Notes: a model not told the origin generated them from the letters alone. Counted from the stretch's first letter, positions 16,399 to 25,618 are shown. The stretch: DNA of 64,000 bases from Pelagibius sp028280305 (GCF_965233615.1 NZ_OZ247495.1), one strand, 5' to 3'. A program made the numbers and translations.

Positions 16399-17898
16399 AT
16401 GACGACTCCAAGCGACGATCCGAAATTTCACCGAAGAGCCACGAAGAGAGCAGCCTTGCCCGCCGGTCCCAGCATCAGCAACGTTCCGGAGTTTTCCGTT
16501 TCCGAGGTCTCCCAGGCGGTCAAGCGAACCCTGGAGGGCACCTTCGAGCGGGTGCGGGTGCGCGGCGAGGTTTCCGGCTTCAAGCGTGCCGCTTCGGGCC
16601 ATCTCTACATGGCGTTGAAGGACGAAAACGCGGTGCTGGACGGTGTCTGCTGGCGGGGCATGGCCGGCAAGTTGTCGATCCAGCCGGAAGACGGCATGGA
16701 GGTTATCGCCTCCGGCCGCATCACCAGTTATCCCGGGCGCTCCAAGTATCAGATCGTTATCGATTCCCTGGAACTGGCCGGCCAGGGCGCCCTGCTGAAG
16801 CTGCTGGAGGACCGCCGCCGCAAACTGGCCGAAGAAGGTCTCTTCGACGAGGCGCGCAAGCAGGCCCTGCCGTTCCTGCCGGAAGTCATCGGCGTCGTTA
16901 CCTCGCCGACCGGGGCGGTAATCCGCGACATCCTGCACCGCCTGGAAGACCGCTTTCCGCGCCGCGTTCTGGTCTGGCCGGTGCTGGTCCAGGGCGAGGG
17001 GGCGGCGGAACAGGTGGCCGCCGCGATCCAGGGCTTCAACGCCTTGGCCGAGGACGGCCCTGTGCCGCGCCCCGACCTCTTGATCGTCGCGCGCGGCGGC
17101 GGTTCCCTGGAAGACCTCTGGGCCTTCAACGAAGAGGTGGTGGTGCGCGCCGCCGCCGCTTCAAACATCCCCCTGATCTCTGCCGTCGGCCACGAAACCG
17201 ACACCACCCTGATCGACTTCGCCTCTGATCGGCGGGCCCCGACCCCGACGGCGGCGGCGGAGATGGCGGTGCCGGTGCGCCGCGAACTCCAATTGCAGAA
17301 CGCCGATCTGGAACGCCGCCTGCTTGCCGCCGCCGGACGCCTGGTGGAAGAGCGCAGGACCCAGGTGGAAGGCCTGGGCCGTGGCCTCGTCGATCCGCGC
17401 CGCCTGCTGGAGGAGATGACCCAGCGCCTCGACGAGCGCGCCGAGCGTCTGAAGACGGCATGGGAGGGCCTGATGAAGGATTGCCGGGCCCGGCTCGGCA
17501 GGTTGGAAGCGGCGCTGCCCCATCCGCGCCAGCTTGTCGTGGTGAAGGGGGAGCAGCTTGCGGCGGCCGGCGGGCGGCTGGAGACGATCCGTCCGCGCCT
17601 GCTGAGCGAACGCCGGAACGCGCTGGAAGGCCTTGGCCGGGTGCTGGAAAGCATGTCCTACAAGAAGGTGCTGCAGCGCGGCTATGCGGTGGTGCGCGGG
17701 CCCGAGGGCGCGATCACAACGCCGCAGGGGGTGACGCCGGGCCTGGCGCTGGAGCTGGAGTTTGCCGCGGGCCGGGCAACCGCGACTGGGGGCGAAGTCT
17801 CGGGCACTGCGGCCCCTGTCGAAAAGGCGTCCACCAAGTCGCCCGCCAAAAAGAAGAAGACGCCCCCCTCCGATGATTCCCAGGGCTCCCTGCTATGA
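16399..17898 (+). CDS. xseA: exodeoxyribonuclease VII large subunit
   Basis: Large subunit of the single-strand DNA exonuclease VII. 499 residues: N-terminal OB-fold (VSEVSQAVKRTLEGTFERVRVRGEVSG, then GHLYMALKDENA), the catalytic region with VITSPTGAVIRDI-like GVVTSPTGAVIRDILHRL, ARGGGSLEDLWAFN and SAVGHETDTTLIDF, then a long coiled-coil arm (about 290-410). The tail after 450 is Lys/Pro/Ser-rich and not conserved. It shares a 4-base overlap with the peptidase gene. The small subunit xseB is not in the window. Confidence 0.97.
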   Translation: MTTPSDDPKFHRRATKRAALPAGPSISNVPEFSVSEVSQAVKRTLEGTFERVRVRGEVSGFKRAASGHLYMALKDENAVLDGVCWRGMAGKLSIQPEDGMEVIASGRITSYPGRSKYQIVIDSLELAGQGALLKLLEDRRRKLAEEGLFDEARKQALPFLPEVIGVVTSPTGAVIRDILHRLEDRFPRRVLVWPVLVQGEGAAEQVAAAIQGFNALAEDGPVPRPDLLIVARGGGSLEDLWAFNEEVVVRAAAASNIPLISAVGHETDTTLIDFASDRRAPTPTAAAEMAVPVRRELQLQNADLERRLLAAAGRLVEERRTQVEGLGRGLVDPRRLLEEMTQRLDERAERLKTAWEGLMKDCRARLGRLEAALPHPRQLVVVKGEQLAAAGGRLETIRPRLLSERRNALEGLGRVLESMSYKKVLQRGYAVVRGPEGAITTPQGVTPGLALELEFAAGRATATGGEVSGTAAPVEKASTKSPAKKKKTPPSDDSQGSLL

Positions 17899-18731
17899 AA
17901 TCTCGGTTTCTTTCCGGCCTTCTCTTCTTGTTGGCAATTGCCATAGCGGCCCCTGCTTCGGCGGAGCTGGAATTGAAAGGCGACATGACCCAGGGCGGCC
18001 TGATTTTCGGCAAGGTGGCGCCTGGCGCAGCGGTGGCGCTGAACGGCAAGCCGCTGCGCATGACAGAGGACGGCCTCTTCATCTTCGGGTTCGGCCGTGA
18101 TGCCGCGCCGGCGGCGACCCTGACGGTGACGGGCGCCGACGGCAACGTCACCAGCCATCCTCTGGAGATTGCCCAGCGCGAATACCGGGTGCAGCGCATC
18201 GACGGTCTGCCGAAGAAATTCGTGACACCGCCCGACGACGTCCTGAAACGTATCCGCGCAGATGCCGCGGCAGCCGCCAAGGCCCGTGAAATCGACCGGC
18301 CCGAGACGGACTTCGGCAGCGGCTTTCGCTGGCCGGCGATCGGCATCGTTTCCGGTGTCTACGGATCGCAGCGCGTTCTGAACGGCGAGCCGCGGCGGCC
18401 GCATTTCGGCATCGACATCGCCGCACCCCAGGGCACGCAGGTGGTGGCGCCGGCGGACGGCACCGTCACCTTGGTGCATCCCGACATGTATTTCACCGGC
18501 GTGACCCTGTTCCTCGACCATGGCCACGGGCTGTCCTCGGCTTTTCTCCATCTGGAGAGCGTGACCGTCGAGGAAGGGCAGCGGGTGAAGCAAGGCGAAC
18601 AGATCGCCACCGTGGGGTCCACCGGCCGTTCCACCGGGCCGCATCTGGACTGGCGCATCAACTGGTTTACCGAGCGGCTCGATCCCGCCTTGCTGGTGCC
18701 GCCGATGCCCAAGGATGCCACCGCCCAATAG
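17895..18731 (+). CDS. M23 family metallopeptidase, exported
   Basis: Zinc endopeptidase of the LytM/M23 type, expected to cut peptidoglycan cross-links in the periplasm. Signal peptide at 1-22 (LLFLLAIAIAAPASAE), a beta-rich N-terminal domain (about 25-130), and the peptidase domain with HFGID (H170, D174) and PHLDW (H250), the conserved zinc and catalytic residues. All needed ligands appear present, so it should be active rather than an EnvC/NlpD-like activator. The start overlaps xseA by four bases. Confidence 0.93.
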   Translation: MKSRFLSGLLFLLAIAIAAPASAELELKGDMTQGGLIFGKVAPGAAVALNGKPLRMTEDGLFIFGFGRDAAPAATLTVTGADGNVTSHPLEIAQREYRVQRIDGLPKKFVTPPDDVLKRIRADAAAAAKAREIDRPETDFGSGFRWPAIGIVSGVYGSQRVLNGEPRRPHFGIDIAAPQGTQVVAPADGTVTLVHPDMYFTGVTLFLDHGHGLSSAFLHLESVTVEEGQRVKQGEQIATVGSTGRSTGPHLDWRINWFTERLDPALLVPPMPKDATAQ

Positions 18732-18753
18732 CGCTGCTTTCCCCGCCGCTTCG

Positions 18754-18771
18754 AAGGCCGCCGCCTTTTTT
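18754..18771 (+). terminator. intrinsic terminator after the M23 gene
   Basis: Five-base stem AAGGC/GCCTT with a CGCC loop, running directly into six T residues, 23 bases after the M23 peptidase stop. The stem is short but the T run is good for this GC-rich genome; it probably ends the xseA-M23 transcript. Confidence 0.5.
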
Positions 18772-19140
18772 GAGTCTGCCTGCACGCGCAGGCGGAGGGC
18801 GACTCGCTGCCCACCCGCAATCGGAGAGATGCCATAGCTTCGCCACAGAATGCGCCATTCCGGCCTTCTGCTGGTTTCAGCATTGCCGCAGCCGCGCCTT
18901 TGTAGGTCATTCTATAAAGGCCGCCGGGGCCGATACCCGCCGTCAGGCGCTCGGCGTCACAGGGAAGCTGCCGCGAAGCGGCAGCACAGCGTGAGCGTGG
19001 CCGGGACCTGAACCGGGCCGCACAGCAGTCAATCGGGAGAAGCCGCCGCGGCGCCATCGGTGCGCGCGGGAGGGGAAGGCTTGCCCCGCGCCTGGATTTT
19101 CCTGTCCGGGTGAGAGGAGCGTTTTTGAAAGGACCATCGT
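18772..19140. other. gene-free stretch ahead of the CAP/RTX gene
   Basis: About 370 bases with no convincing gene on either strand. It contains an exact 8-base-pair hairpin with a GAA loop at 18967-18985 and a second GC-rich portion further on, so part of it may be a structured 5' leader of the CAP/RTX gene. It does not match a riboswitch class that could be recognised by eye. Confidence 0.45.
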
Positions 19141-20889
19141 ATGGCCAACCCCAGCAATGCAGAACAATACCAGCTTGAGCTCATCAACCGGGCCCGTCTC
19201 GATCCTGAGGGCGAGGCGGCGCGCCTTGGTCTTTCCCTGAATGCCGGCCTGCCCGCCGGCAGCATTTCGGCGCAGGCCAAGCAACCGCTGGCCTTCGATG
19301 CCGAACTGAACGACGCCGCCCGGGGCCACAGCCGCTGGATGCTCGACCAGGATGTTTTCAGTCACAGCGGGGCGGGCGGCAGCAGCCCGGGCGACCGCAT
19401 GCGAGACGCCGGTTATGAGTTCCAGGGCAACTGGACCTGGGGCGAAAACATCGCCTGGAGCGGCACCACCGGCGAAGTGGATGTCCGGGCCCTGACCCTC
19501 GAAACCTACGAGGGGCTTTTTGAAAGCCCCGGCCACCGGGAGAACCTTCTCGGCGATGGCTTTCGCGAAGTGGGCCTGGGAATCCTCGAAGGCCAGTTCA
19601 CCAGCGGGGCGACCTACAATGCCCTGATGGTCACCCAGAACTATGCCCGTTCGGGCGACGACTTCTTCCTGACCGGCGTTGCTTATGACGACACCGACGG
19701 CGACGGTTTCTACAGCCCCGGAGAGGGCAACGGGGGTGTTCGTCTGTCGATCCAGGAAGCCGGTGGTGACACCACGGCCGCGACCACAACGGCCAGCGGC
19801 GGCTATCAGGCGGCCCTGGACAGCGGGAGTTATGAGGTGACGATCTCCGGCGGCGGGGTTTCGGCGCCGCTGCAGCTCAGCCTCGACGTCGAAGCGGAAA
19901 ACGTGAAGCTCGATCTGATCGGCAGCGACCGCGTGGCCTCCTCCGCCAATGTGGTAATGGGCCAGAACCTGGCCGCCGTGACCCTTCTGGGTATCGACGA
20001 CCTGACGGTGGCCGGCAACGCCCTCGCCAACGACATTCTCGGCAACAAGGGTGACAATATGCTCTCCGGCGGTGCCGGGGCCGACAGCCTGATGGGCGGC
20101 CTCGGCAATGACACCCTGAATGGTGGCGCCGGTCAGGACACCGCTGTCTATGCCGGGCAAAGGGCCGACTATCAGGTCTCGGCAAGCGGCGACCAGGTGA
20201 CGGCTTTGACCGGCGGCGAGGGTGTCGACCAGCTCAGCGGCATCGAGTTCATCCAGTTCAATGACGAGACCATTTCGCTGGACCCGGCGGCGACCCCGGT
20301 GGCCGAGCTGCCCGAACCCGAACCAATGCCTGCCCCTGAACCGGCGCCGGAACCCGCCCCCGAGCCGGAACCGGCCCCCGAACGGGAACCGGAGCCCAGA
20401 CCCGAAGCGGCACCCGAACCCGAGCCGGAAGCCGCGCCCGAGCCTGAACCCGAGCCGGAGGTGGTTGCCGGCCCCGAGCCGCAGCCGGAAGCGGAGCCCG
20501 GCCCCGGGGCCGCGCCCAATGGCTGCCCGCCGATCGATCTGGTGGCGGAGGACGATGACGACCTCCTCCTGCCCGACGATACGCAGGCAGCGGACGGGGG
20601 TTTTCGCGGTTCGGACTTTGGCAATCGTCTGCGCGACCTGCTGGCGGACCTCGAAGACGGCTCGGCGACGGGACAGGAAGTCAGGCTCGCGCTCGATGAC
20701 CTCTTGGATGAGGCTTTCGAATCCTTCGGCGGCCCCGCCGGGCCGTCACCGGCCGAACCGCAGGTCGGCGGCACCGAGGACAGCGGAATGGATGACGGCG
20801 GGGCGTCCTGGAACACCGTGCTCTGCAGCGGGCCTCCCGCTTGCGGCGATCCTCTGCAGCCCGATGCCAGCGCTCTCGAAAACCTCTAG
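19141..20889 (+). CDS. CAP-domain protein with RTX repeats and Pro/Glu-rich segment
   Basis: 582-residue probable secreted protein. Residues about 10-170 form a CAP/SCP-like domain (ELNDAARGHSRWMLDQDVFSHSG, WTWGENIAWSG, FESPGHRENLLGDGFREVGLG: the HxxxH-type histidines and Glu of the family). Then a Ca-binding-like stretch DDTDGDGFYSPGEGNGGVRLS that opens a SdrD-like beta domain, then RTX nonapeptides at about 301-345 (GGAGADSLMGGLGND and neighbours), a Pro-Glu alternating segment (about 388-460) and an acidic C-terminal part. There is no N-terminal signal peptide; with RTX repeats this suggests type I secretion. No transporter genes are adjacent. Confidence 0.85.
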   Translation: MANPSNAEQYQLELINRARLDPEGEAARLGLSLNAGLPAGSISAQAKQPLAFDAELNDAARGHSRWMLDQDVFSHSGAGGSSPGDRMRDAGYEFQGNWTWGENIAWSGTTGEVDVRALTLETYEGLFESPGHRENLLGDGFREVGLGILEGQFTSGATYNALMVTQNYARSGDDFFLTGVAYDDTDGDGFYSPGEGNGGVRLSIQEAGGDTTAATTTASGGYQAALDSGSYEVTISGGGVSAPLQLSLDVEAENVKLDLIGSDRVASSANVVMGQNLAAVTLLGIDDLTVAGNALANDILGNKGDNMLSGGAGADSLMGGLGNDTLNGGAGQDTAVYAGQRADYQVSASGDQVTALTGGEGVDQLSGIEFIQFNDETISLDPAATPVAELPEPEPMPAPEPAPEPAPEPEPAPEREPEPRPEAAPEPEPEAAPEPEPEPEVVAGPEPQPEAEPGPGAAPNGCPPIDLVAEDDDDLLLPDDTQAADGGFRGSDFGNRLRDLLADLEDGSATGQEVRLALDDLLDEAFESFGGPAGPSPAEPQVGGTEDSGMDDGGASWNTVLCSGPPACGDPLQPDASALENL

Positions 20890-20904
20890 CGTTTGAGGTA
20901 AGGC

Positions 20905-20933
20905 GGGGCCGGTGTTCGCAAGAACCCGGCCCC
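20905..20933. terminator. bidirectional hairpin between convergent genes
   Basis: Twelve base pairs (GGGGCCGG plus GTTC with complements, one bulged T) around a GCAA tetraloop, in the 48-base gap between the stops of the CAP/RTX gene and the acyltransferase gene. There is no clear T run on either side, so it may work as a transcript-end stabiliser or factor-aided terminator. Confidence 0.5.
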
Positions 20934-20937
20934 GATC

Positions 20938-21867
20938 TTATGGCCGGTCCCAGCGGCGGTGCAGCCAGAGCCAGTCTTCCGGGCGCTGGCGGATCCAGCG
21001 TTCCAGGACCTGGTTCACCTCGGTCATGATCGCCACCGACTCGGCCTGTTTGTCGCCCAGGTCAGGCCGCTTCAACTGATCTTCCACCGTCAGTCGAAAG
21101 CGGGCGCCGCCAAGGCGTTCCAGATGCGCCGGAAACAGCGGGGCATCGTAATCGATGGCCAGCTTGGCAATGCCGAGGTTGGTGCGCGCCGGCTGCCCGA
21201 AGAGCGGCAGGGCGACACCCTGGCTGTTGCGCTGGTCCACCAGGACACCCAGGTTCAGGCCCTGCTGCAGCAGCTTCATGGCATGGCGCGCGCCGTCCAC
21301 GCCCTTGGGGATCTTGCCCCAGTCACCGGTCGGCCGTTCCCGGAAGAACAGCAGGATGCGCTGGATGTAGGGATTGTTCACCGGCCGCGAGACAACGGTC
21401 ATGTTGTGACCGTGCTTGTTGGAGACGATGGGCATCAGCTCGAAGTTCGCCATATGGGCGGAGAACACGATGAAGGGCCTGCCCGCGTCGCGCACCTTGT
21501 CGGGCAGGTGGGCGTTCACCACCTCGACCCTGCCGGAGGCGGGGTCGGCGATGGTGCCGAGATGCGGATACTCCGCCACCATGCGCCCGAAGTTGTCCCA
21601 CATGCCGACGGTGATCCGCCGTTTTTCCGCCTCCGTCATTTCCGGAAAGGCGATGGCCAGATGCTTCATGGCGCGGCGGTTGACGCTGAGCCGTGAACCG
21701 ACGGTACGGGCCACCCAGCCGCCGAGGCCGGAGGCCCAGTCCACCGGCAGCAGCCAGCAGAAACCAAGCACCAGGAATTGCGCCAAGCCTTCGCCAAGCT
21801 GGCGCAGTTGGCGCAACGCGCCCTGCAGGGGGCTCCGTCGCCGGGTTCTCTTCTTGTCTTTGGACAT
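20938..21867 (-). CDS. lipid A biosynthesis acyltransferase (LpxL/HtrB family)
   Basis: Inner-membrane acyltransferase adding a secondary acyl chain to the lipid A precursor. 309 residues: basic N-terminus, one membrane anchor at about 25-45 (LAQFLVLGFCWLLPVDW), and the catalytic His/acidic motif in FSAHMANFELM (H-x4-E), followed by VLVDQRNSQGVALPLFG and the WLWLHRRW ending common to LpxL/LpxM. It follows lpxK by 7 bases in the same operon, which supports the lipid A role. Which hydroxyacyl position it modifies is not clear. ATG 21867. Confidence 0.92.
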   Translation of the reverse strand: MSKDKKRTRRRSPLQGALRQLRQLGEGLAQFLVLGFCWLLPVDWASGLGGWVARTVGSRLSVNRRAMKHLAIAFPEMTEAEKRRITVGMWDNFGRMVAEYPHLGTIADPASGRVEVVNAHLPDKVRDAGRPFIVFSAHMANFELMPIVSNKHGHNMTVVSRPVNNPYIQRILLFFRERPTGDWGKIPKGVDGARHAMKLLQQGLNLGVLVDQRNSQGVALPLFGQPARTNLGIAKLAIDYDAPLFPAHLERLGGARFRLTVEDQLKRPDLGDKQAESVAIMTEVNQVLERWIRQRPEDWLWLHRRWDRP

Positions 21868-21874
21868 CCCCGTC

Positions 21875-22858
21875 TTATGCCTTGTCCGAGGCGGGCTGCG
21901 CCAGTCCGGCAAGCAGCGCCGTGACCGCATCTTCATCGTCCCACGTCAGGATCACATGAAGCACCGTGACGTCGCGCGGCGCTTCGGGGCCCAGGCGGAC
22001 GGCGTCCTTGGCGGTGGTGACGAGCTTCGCATCGGCGGTCTTTGCCGCGTGGCGCAGGCGCTCAAGGGCGGTGCTGTCATAGGGCTGGTGATCGGCAAAG
22101 GCTTCGCTGCCGACGACCTCCGCCCCGAGGTCGCGCAGGCTTTGAAAGAATTTCCCGGGCCGCCCGATCCCGGCAAAGGCGAAGACCCGCTGCCCGGCGA
22201 GGCTGTCGTCTCGCGGCAGGAGCCTCGCCCGCAGCACGGGCTTTCCGGCAAAGAGAGGCTCGTCTGCCGTCGTGCCGTCTTTGCTGCCGACCAGCACCAC
22301 GGCATCGGCGCGGGCGAGGCCGCTTGTCGGCGTTTCGCGTAATGGACCCGCGGGAATGACCCGGCCGTTACCGAAACCATAGGTCCCGTCGACCACCAGC
22401 AGGGAGAGATCCTTCTTCAGGCCGGGGTTCTGAAAGCCGTCGTCCATGACGATGACCTCGGCGCCCTCGGCAACCGCGGCCTTGGCCCCGGCGACGCGGT
22501 CGCGGGCCAGCCAGGTCGGGGCGGCTGCCGCCAGCAGCAGGGCCTCGTCGCCGACCATGGCGGCATCGTGGCTGCCCGGCTGAACCCGCAGCGGCCCGGT
22601 CTCGCTGCCGCCGTATCCGCGGGTGAGCGCCGCCGGCTTCAGGCCGCTTTCCCGGAGCATGTCGATCAAGGCCAGAGCCACCGGCGTCTTACCCGCTCCG
22701 CCGGCAACCAGGTTGCCGATGCAGATGACCGGCACGTCCACCGATTGAGGCGAGACCAATCCGCGGCGCAAAACCCCTGCCAGATGATAGGCGGCACCCA
22801 GCGGCGCGAGCAGCCGTGCCGCCAGACCGCTTTCGGACCAGAATTCAGGGGCGCGCAT
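21875..22858 (-). CDS. lpxK: tetraacyldisaccharide 4'-kinase
   Basis: Phosphorylates the 4' position of the lipid A disaccharide at the inner membrane. 327 residues with the P-loop in CIGNLVAGGAGKTPVALAL, the RGYGG motif, DDGFQN (metal/catalytic Asp), and FAFAGIGRPGKFF near the C-terminal domain, all hallmarks of LpxK. Start ATG 22858 lies inside the end of the DUF374 gene (14-base overlap). Part of the msbA-DUF374-lpxK-lpxL-like operon. Confidence 0.97.
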   Translation of the reverse strand: MRAPEFWSESGLAARLLAPLGAAYHLAGVLRRGLVSPQSVDVPVICIGNLVAGGAGKTPVALALIDMLRESGLKPAALTRGYGGSETGPLRVQPGSHDAAMVGDEALLLAAAAPTWLARDRVAGAKAAVAEGAEVIVMDDGFQNPGLKKDLSLLVVDGTYGFGNGRVIPAGPLRETPTSGLARADAVVLVGSKDGTTADEPLFAGKPVLRARLLPRDDSLAGQRVFAFAGIGRPGKFFQSLRDLGAEVVGSEAFADHQPYDSTALERLRHAAKTADAKLVTTAKDAVRLGPEAPRDVTVLHVILTWDDEDAVTALLAGLAQPASDKA

Positions 22859-23576
22859 GGCGGCGAGGCCCCTCGTCAGGAGAGGCGGCCTTGGTTTCTT
22901 CCTGTCCCAGGCTGCGTTCGGCCTCGTTGGTCAGATCGTTGAGATTTTGCTCGATGGCGAGGCGGCAGCGTTCCAGTTCGGCCTCGTCCGCATCGCGGGC
23001 GACGTAGATCGGCGGCCCCCAATAGACCGGCGCCCGCGACAACGGCAGCGGCAGGCAGAAGCGGTCCCAGGTCTGGAAAAGGCGTCGCGGGCGGGCGCTG
23101 CCGGTGAAAGCGACCAGGGGAACCCCGGTCATCTGCGCGGCCTTCACCGCGCCGGCTTTCACATGCATGCGCGGCCCCTTGGGGCCGTCGGGGGTGATCG
23201 CCAGGGGTATGCCGCCGCGCAGCAGACGGCTCATCTCGCGCAGCGCCATGGCGCCGCCGCGGCGGCTCGATCCCGATACCGAGGTGTAGCCGATGCGGAT
23301 CAGCGCGTTGGCGATCATTTGACCGTCGCGATGGCCCGAATTCAGGAAACCGAGTTTCTTCGGCCGTTTGCGCCAGGCGCCGGCCAGAAAGAACATGCGG
23401 CCGTGCCAGTAACAGATGATGACCGGCTTGCCGGCTTCCAGCAGCTTTCGGGTTTCCGGATCGATGCGGCGCTGCCAGCGCACCGTCAGATAGAACAACC
23501 AGATAACACCCGCCAGGATCGTCGAAAGCATCGACTGGACGGTTCCGGACTTGAGCCAGGTCTTGAGGATTTTCAC
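22845..23576 (-). CDS. DUF374 lysophospholipid-acyltransferase-like protein
   Basis: 243-residue membrane-associated protein of the DUF374 family, related to the PlsC-like acyltransferases. A hydrophobic segment (LSTILAGVIWLFYLTVRW) precedes the catalytic part with YWHGRMFFLAG, NSGHRDGQMIA, SSRRGGAMALREM and TPDGPKGPRM. In many alphaproteobacteria this gene sits between msbA and the KDO transferase/lpxK; a lipid A or core-related role is inferred. GTG 23576 is chosen because the conserved part starts just after it; the open frame continues into msbA. No waaA is found between it and lpxK. Confidence 0.85.
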   Translation of the reverse strand: MKILKTWLKSGTVQSMLSTILAGVIWLFYLTVRWQRRIDPETRKLLEAGKPVIICYWHGRMFFLAGAWRKRPKKLGFLNSGHRDGQMIANALIRIGYTSVSGSSRRGGAMALREMSRLLRGGIPLAITPDGPKGPRMHVKAGAVKAAQMTGVPLVAFTGSARPRRLFQTWDRFCLPLPLSRAPVYWGPPIYVARDADEAELERCRLAIEQNLNDLTNEAERSLGQEETKAASPDEGPRRHARP

Positions 23577-23607
23577 GGGCGCGCGGCTCTGGGAAACGGA
23601 TCCCGGC

Positions 23608-25446
23608 TCAGGCCTGGACCCGCAGGTCCTTGCCGGAAGCCTCGTCCTGCGTTGCGGCCGGTTCCTGCTGGGCGAACTGCAGGGCATAGAGCCTTGCGTA
23701 GTGCCCGCCGCGGGCCAGCAGTTCGCTGTGGCTGCCCTGCTCGACGATGCGGCCCTTGTCCATCACATAGATGATGTCGGCATCAACCACAGTGGAAAGG
23801 CGGTGCGCGATGACGAAGGTGGTGCGCCCGGAGATGAGCTTGTTGAGGGCGGCCTGCACATGGCGTTCCGACTCGCTGTCCAGTGCCGAGGTCGCCTCGT
23901 CGAGCAACAGGATCGGCGCGTCCTTCAGGATCGCCCGGGCGATGGCGATGCGCTGCCGCTGGCCGCCGGAAAGGTTGCTGCCGCGCGGGCCGACCTGGGT
24001 CTCATAACCGCCGGTCAGTTCCTTGATGAAGCCGTGGGCACCGGCCATCTGGGCGGCCTTCTCAATCTCTTCCGCAGAGGCGCCGGGGCGCCCATAGGCG
24101 ATGTTGGCCCGCACGGTGTCGTCGAACAGCAGAATTTCCTGACTCACCAGGGCAACGGAGTGGCGCAGCGAGTCCAGGCTCACCGAGCGGACGTCCTGAT
24201 CGTCGATGACGACGCTGCCTTCCTCCGGATCGTAGAAGCGCGGGATCAGGTTGAGGATGGTCGACTTGCCGGCGCCCGAAGGCCCGACCAGGGCCACGGT
24301 CTTGCCGGCCGGTGCCTCCAGGTCGACGCCGTGCAGTGCCGCCTTGGCGCCGTCGTATGAAAAGTGCACGTCTTTGAAGACCACCCTGCCGCCGGCCATG
24401 GCGATCGGCTTGGCATCGGGCGCATCGCGGATCTCCGTTTCCTGATCGAGCACGTCGAAGACCCGCTGGGCGGCGGCCAGGCCGTTCTGCAGCATGCCGT
24501 TCAGTTTGCTGAGGCGTTTCAGCGGTTCGTAAGCGAGCAGCAGCGCGAAGATGAAAGCAAAGAGCGATCCGGGCTGGCGGTTGCCGGCAATCACTTCGCT
24601 GCCGCCGTAGAGGATGACCGCGGCGATGGCAAAGCCGCCCAGGGCCTCCATGATCGGATGGATGGTGTTGCTCACCCGCGCCGACTTCATGTTGAGTTCG
24701 AAGACTTCCTCGATGGCTTCCTGCGCGCGTTTGGACTCGTAGCCTTCCATGACATAGGACTTCACATGGCGGATGCCCTGGAAGGCTTCGTCCAGCAGCG
24801 TGGTCAGGCGCCCGACCTGAATCTGGTTCTTGCCGGAGACCTTGCGCATGGAACGTCCGACCCTGACCGAGGGCAGGATCGCCAGCGGCAGGATCACGGT
24901 GGTCACCATGGCCAGCAGCCAGTCTTCATAGAACATCACCCCAATCAGGGCGACGGCGGTCAGGCTGTCCTTGCCGATGGCGGTCAGGGTGTTGGAGGTG
25001 GTATTGCGCAGCAGGTTCACGTCGTTGATGAAGCGCGACACCAGGGCGCCGGGCGCGTTGTGGTGGAAAAACGCCAGGTCGGCGCCGATCAGCTTGTCGA
25101 AGAGCTGCTGCTGGATCTTGGCGACCACCCGATGCCCGACGATGCTCATCAGCACCGCCTGGCCGTAGGCGGCGAAGCCGCGCAGCGTGAACACGGCGAT
25201 GGTGGTCAGGGCGACGGGGTAGAGCAGATCGGCGCGCTTCGCCCCGAAGATGTCGTTGACCACCGGCTTGATGAGCTGGGTGAAGCCCGCCGTGGTTCCC
25301 GCCACGATGGCCATGCCGACAAGGGCGAAGGCGATGCGCAGCTTGTGCTCGGCGACGTAGTCGCGCACCAATCGGCGCACCAGAACCTTGGTCGACTCGT
25401 CGCCAAGGTCGATTTTCTGCTTCTTTGTCTTGGTTTTCTCTGACAA
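23608..25446 (-). CDS. msbA: ABC transporter, lipid A flippase MsbA type
   Basis: Half-transporter of 612 residues with fused membrane and ATPase domains; works as a homodimer to flip lipid A-core across the inner membrane. Six membrane segments lie in residues about 35-320. The ATPase has GPSGAGKST (Walker A), LSGGQRQRIAIARAI (signature) and ILLLDEATSALD (Walker B), plus the switch histidine in IAHRLST. The adjacent lipid A genes support MsbA rather than a drug exporter. First gene of the operon; it may share its promoter region with the divergent lipid kinase gene. Confidence 0.93.
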   Translation of the reverse strand: MSEKTKTKKQKIDLGDESTKVLVRRLVRDYVAEHKLRIAFALVGMAIVAGTTAGFTQLIKPVVNDIFGAKRADLLYPVALTTIAVFTLRGFAAYGQAVLMSIVGHRVVAKIQQQLFDKLIGADLAFFHHNAPGALVSRFINDVNLLRNTTSNTLTAIGKDSLTAVALIGVMFYEDWLLAMVTTVILPLAILPSVRVGRSMRKVSGKNQIQVGRLTTLLDEAFQGIRHVKSYVMEGYESKRAQEAIEEVFELNMKSARVSNTIHPIMEALGGFAIAAVILYGGSEVIAGNRQPGSLFAFIFALLLAYEPLKRLSKLNGMLQNGLAAAQRVFDVLDQETEIRDAPDAKPIAMAGGRVVFKDVHFSYDGAKAALHGVDLEAPAGKTVALVGPSGAGKSTILNLIPRFYDPEEGSVVIDDQDVRSVSLDSLRHSVALVSQEILLFDDTVRANIAYGRPGASAEEIEKAAQMAGAHGFIKELTGGYETQVGPRGSNLSGGQRQRIAIARAILKDAPILLLDEATSALDSESERHVQAALNKLISGRTTFVIAHRLSTVVDADIIYVMDKGRIVEQGSHSELLARGGHYARLYALQFAQQEPAATQDEASGKDLRVQA

Positions 25447-25618
25447 ATCGCTCTGCCGTGCCGCCGCGGGGGGACAGGCCGTCGGGCCGTTGATGGGATG
25501 CGCAGCTTACCATGCCCCCCAGCGGGAGGTCACGGCCTCAAGAGGCGCGGAACCCCTGGGTAAAGCCCCGGACCGCGAAGCGCAAGAAGAGAGGTTAGAC
25601 AACTGGGGCGAAGGCCCT

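Noticed and set aside
18900..19060. Cobalamin-riboswitch-like words (ACAGGGAAG and a later GTGAGCG) before the CAP/RTX gene
   Set aside because: The B12-box and the ordered stems are missing, and the downstream gene has no link to cobalamin.
20340..20520. Pro-Glu repeat as a possible CRISPR-like or regulatory DNA repeat
   Set aside because: The repeat is codon-periodic and in frame with the CAP/RTX protein; it is a protein low-complexity region.
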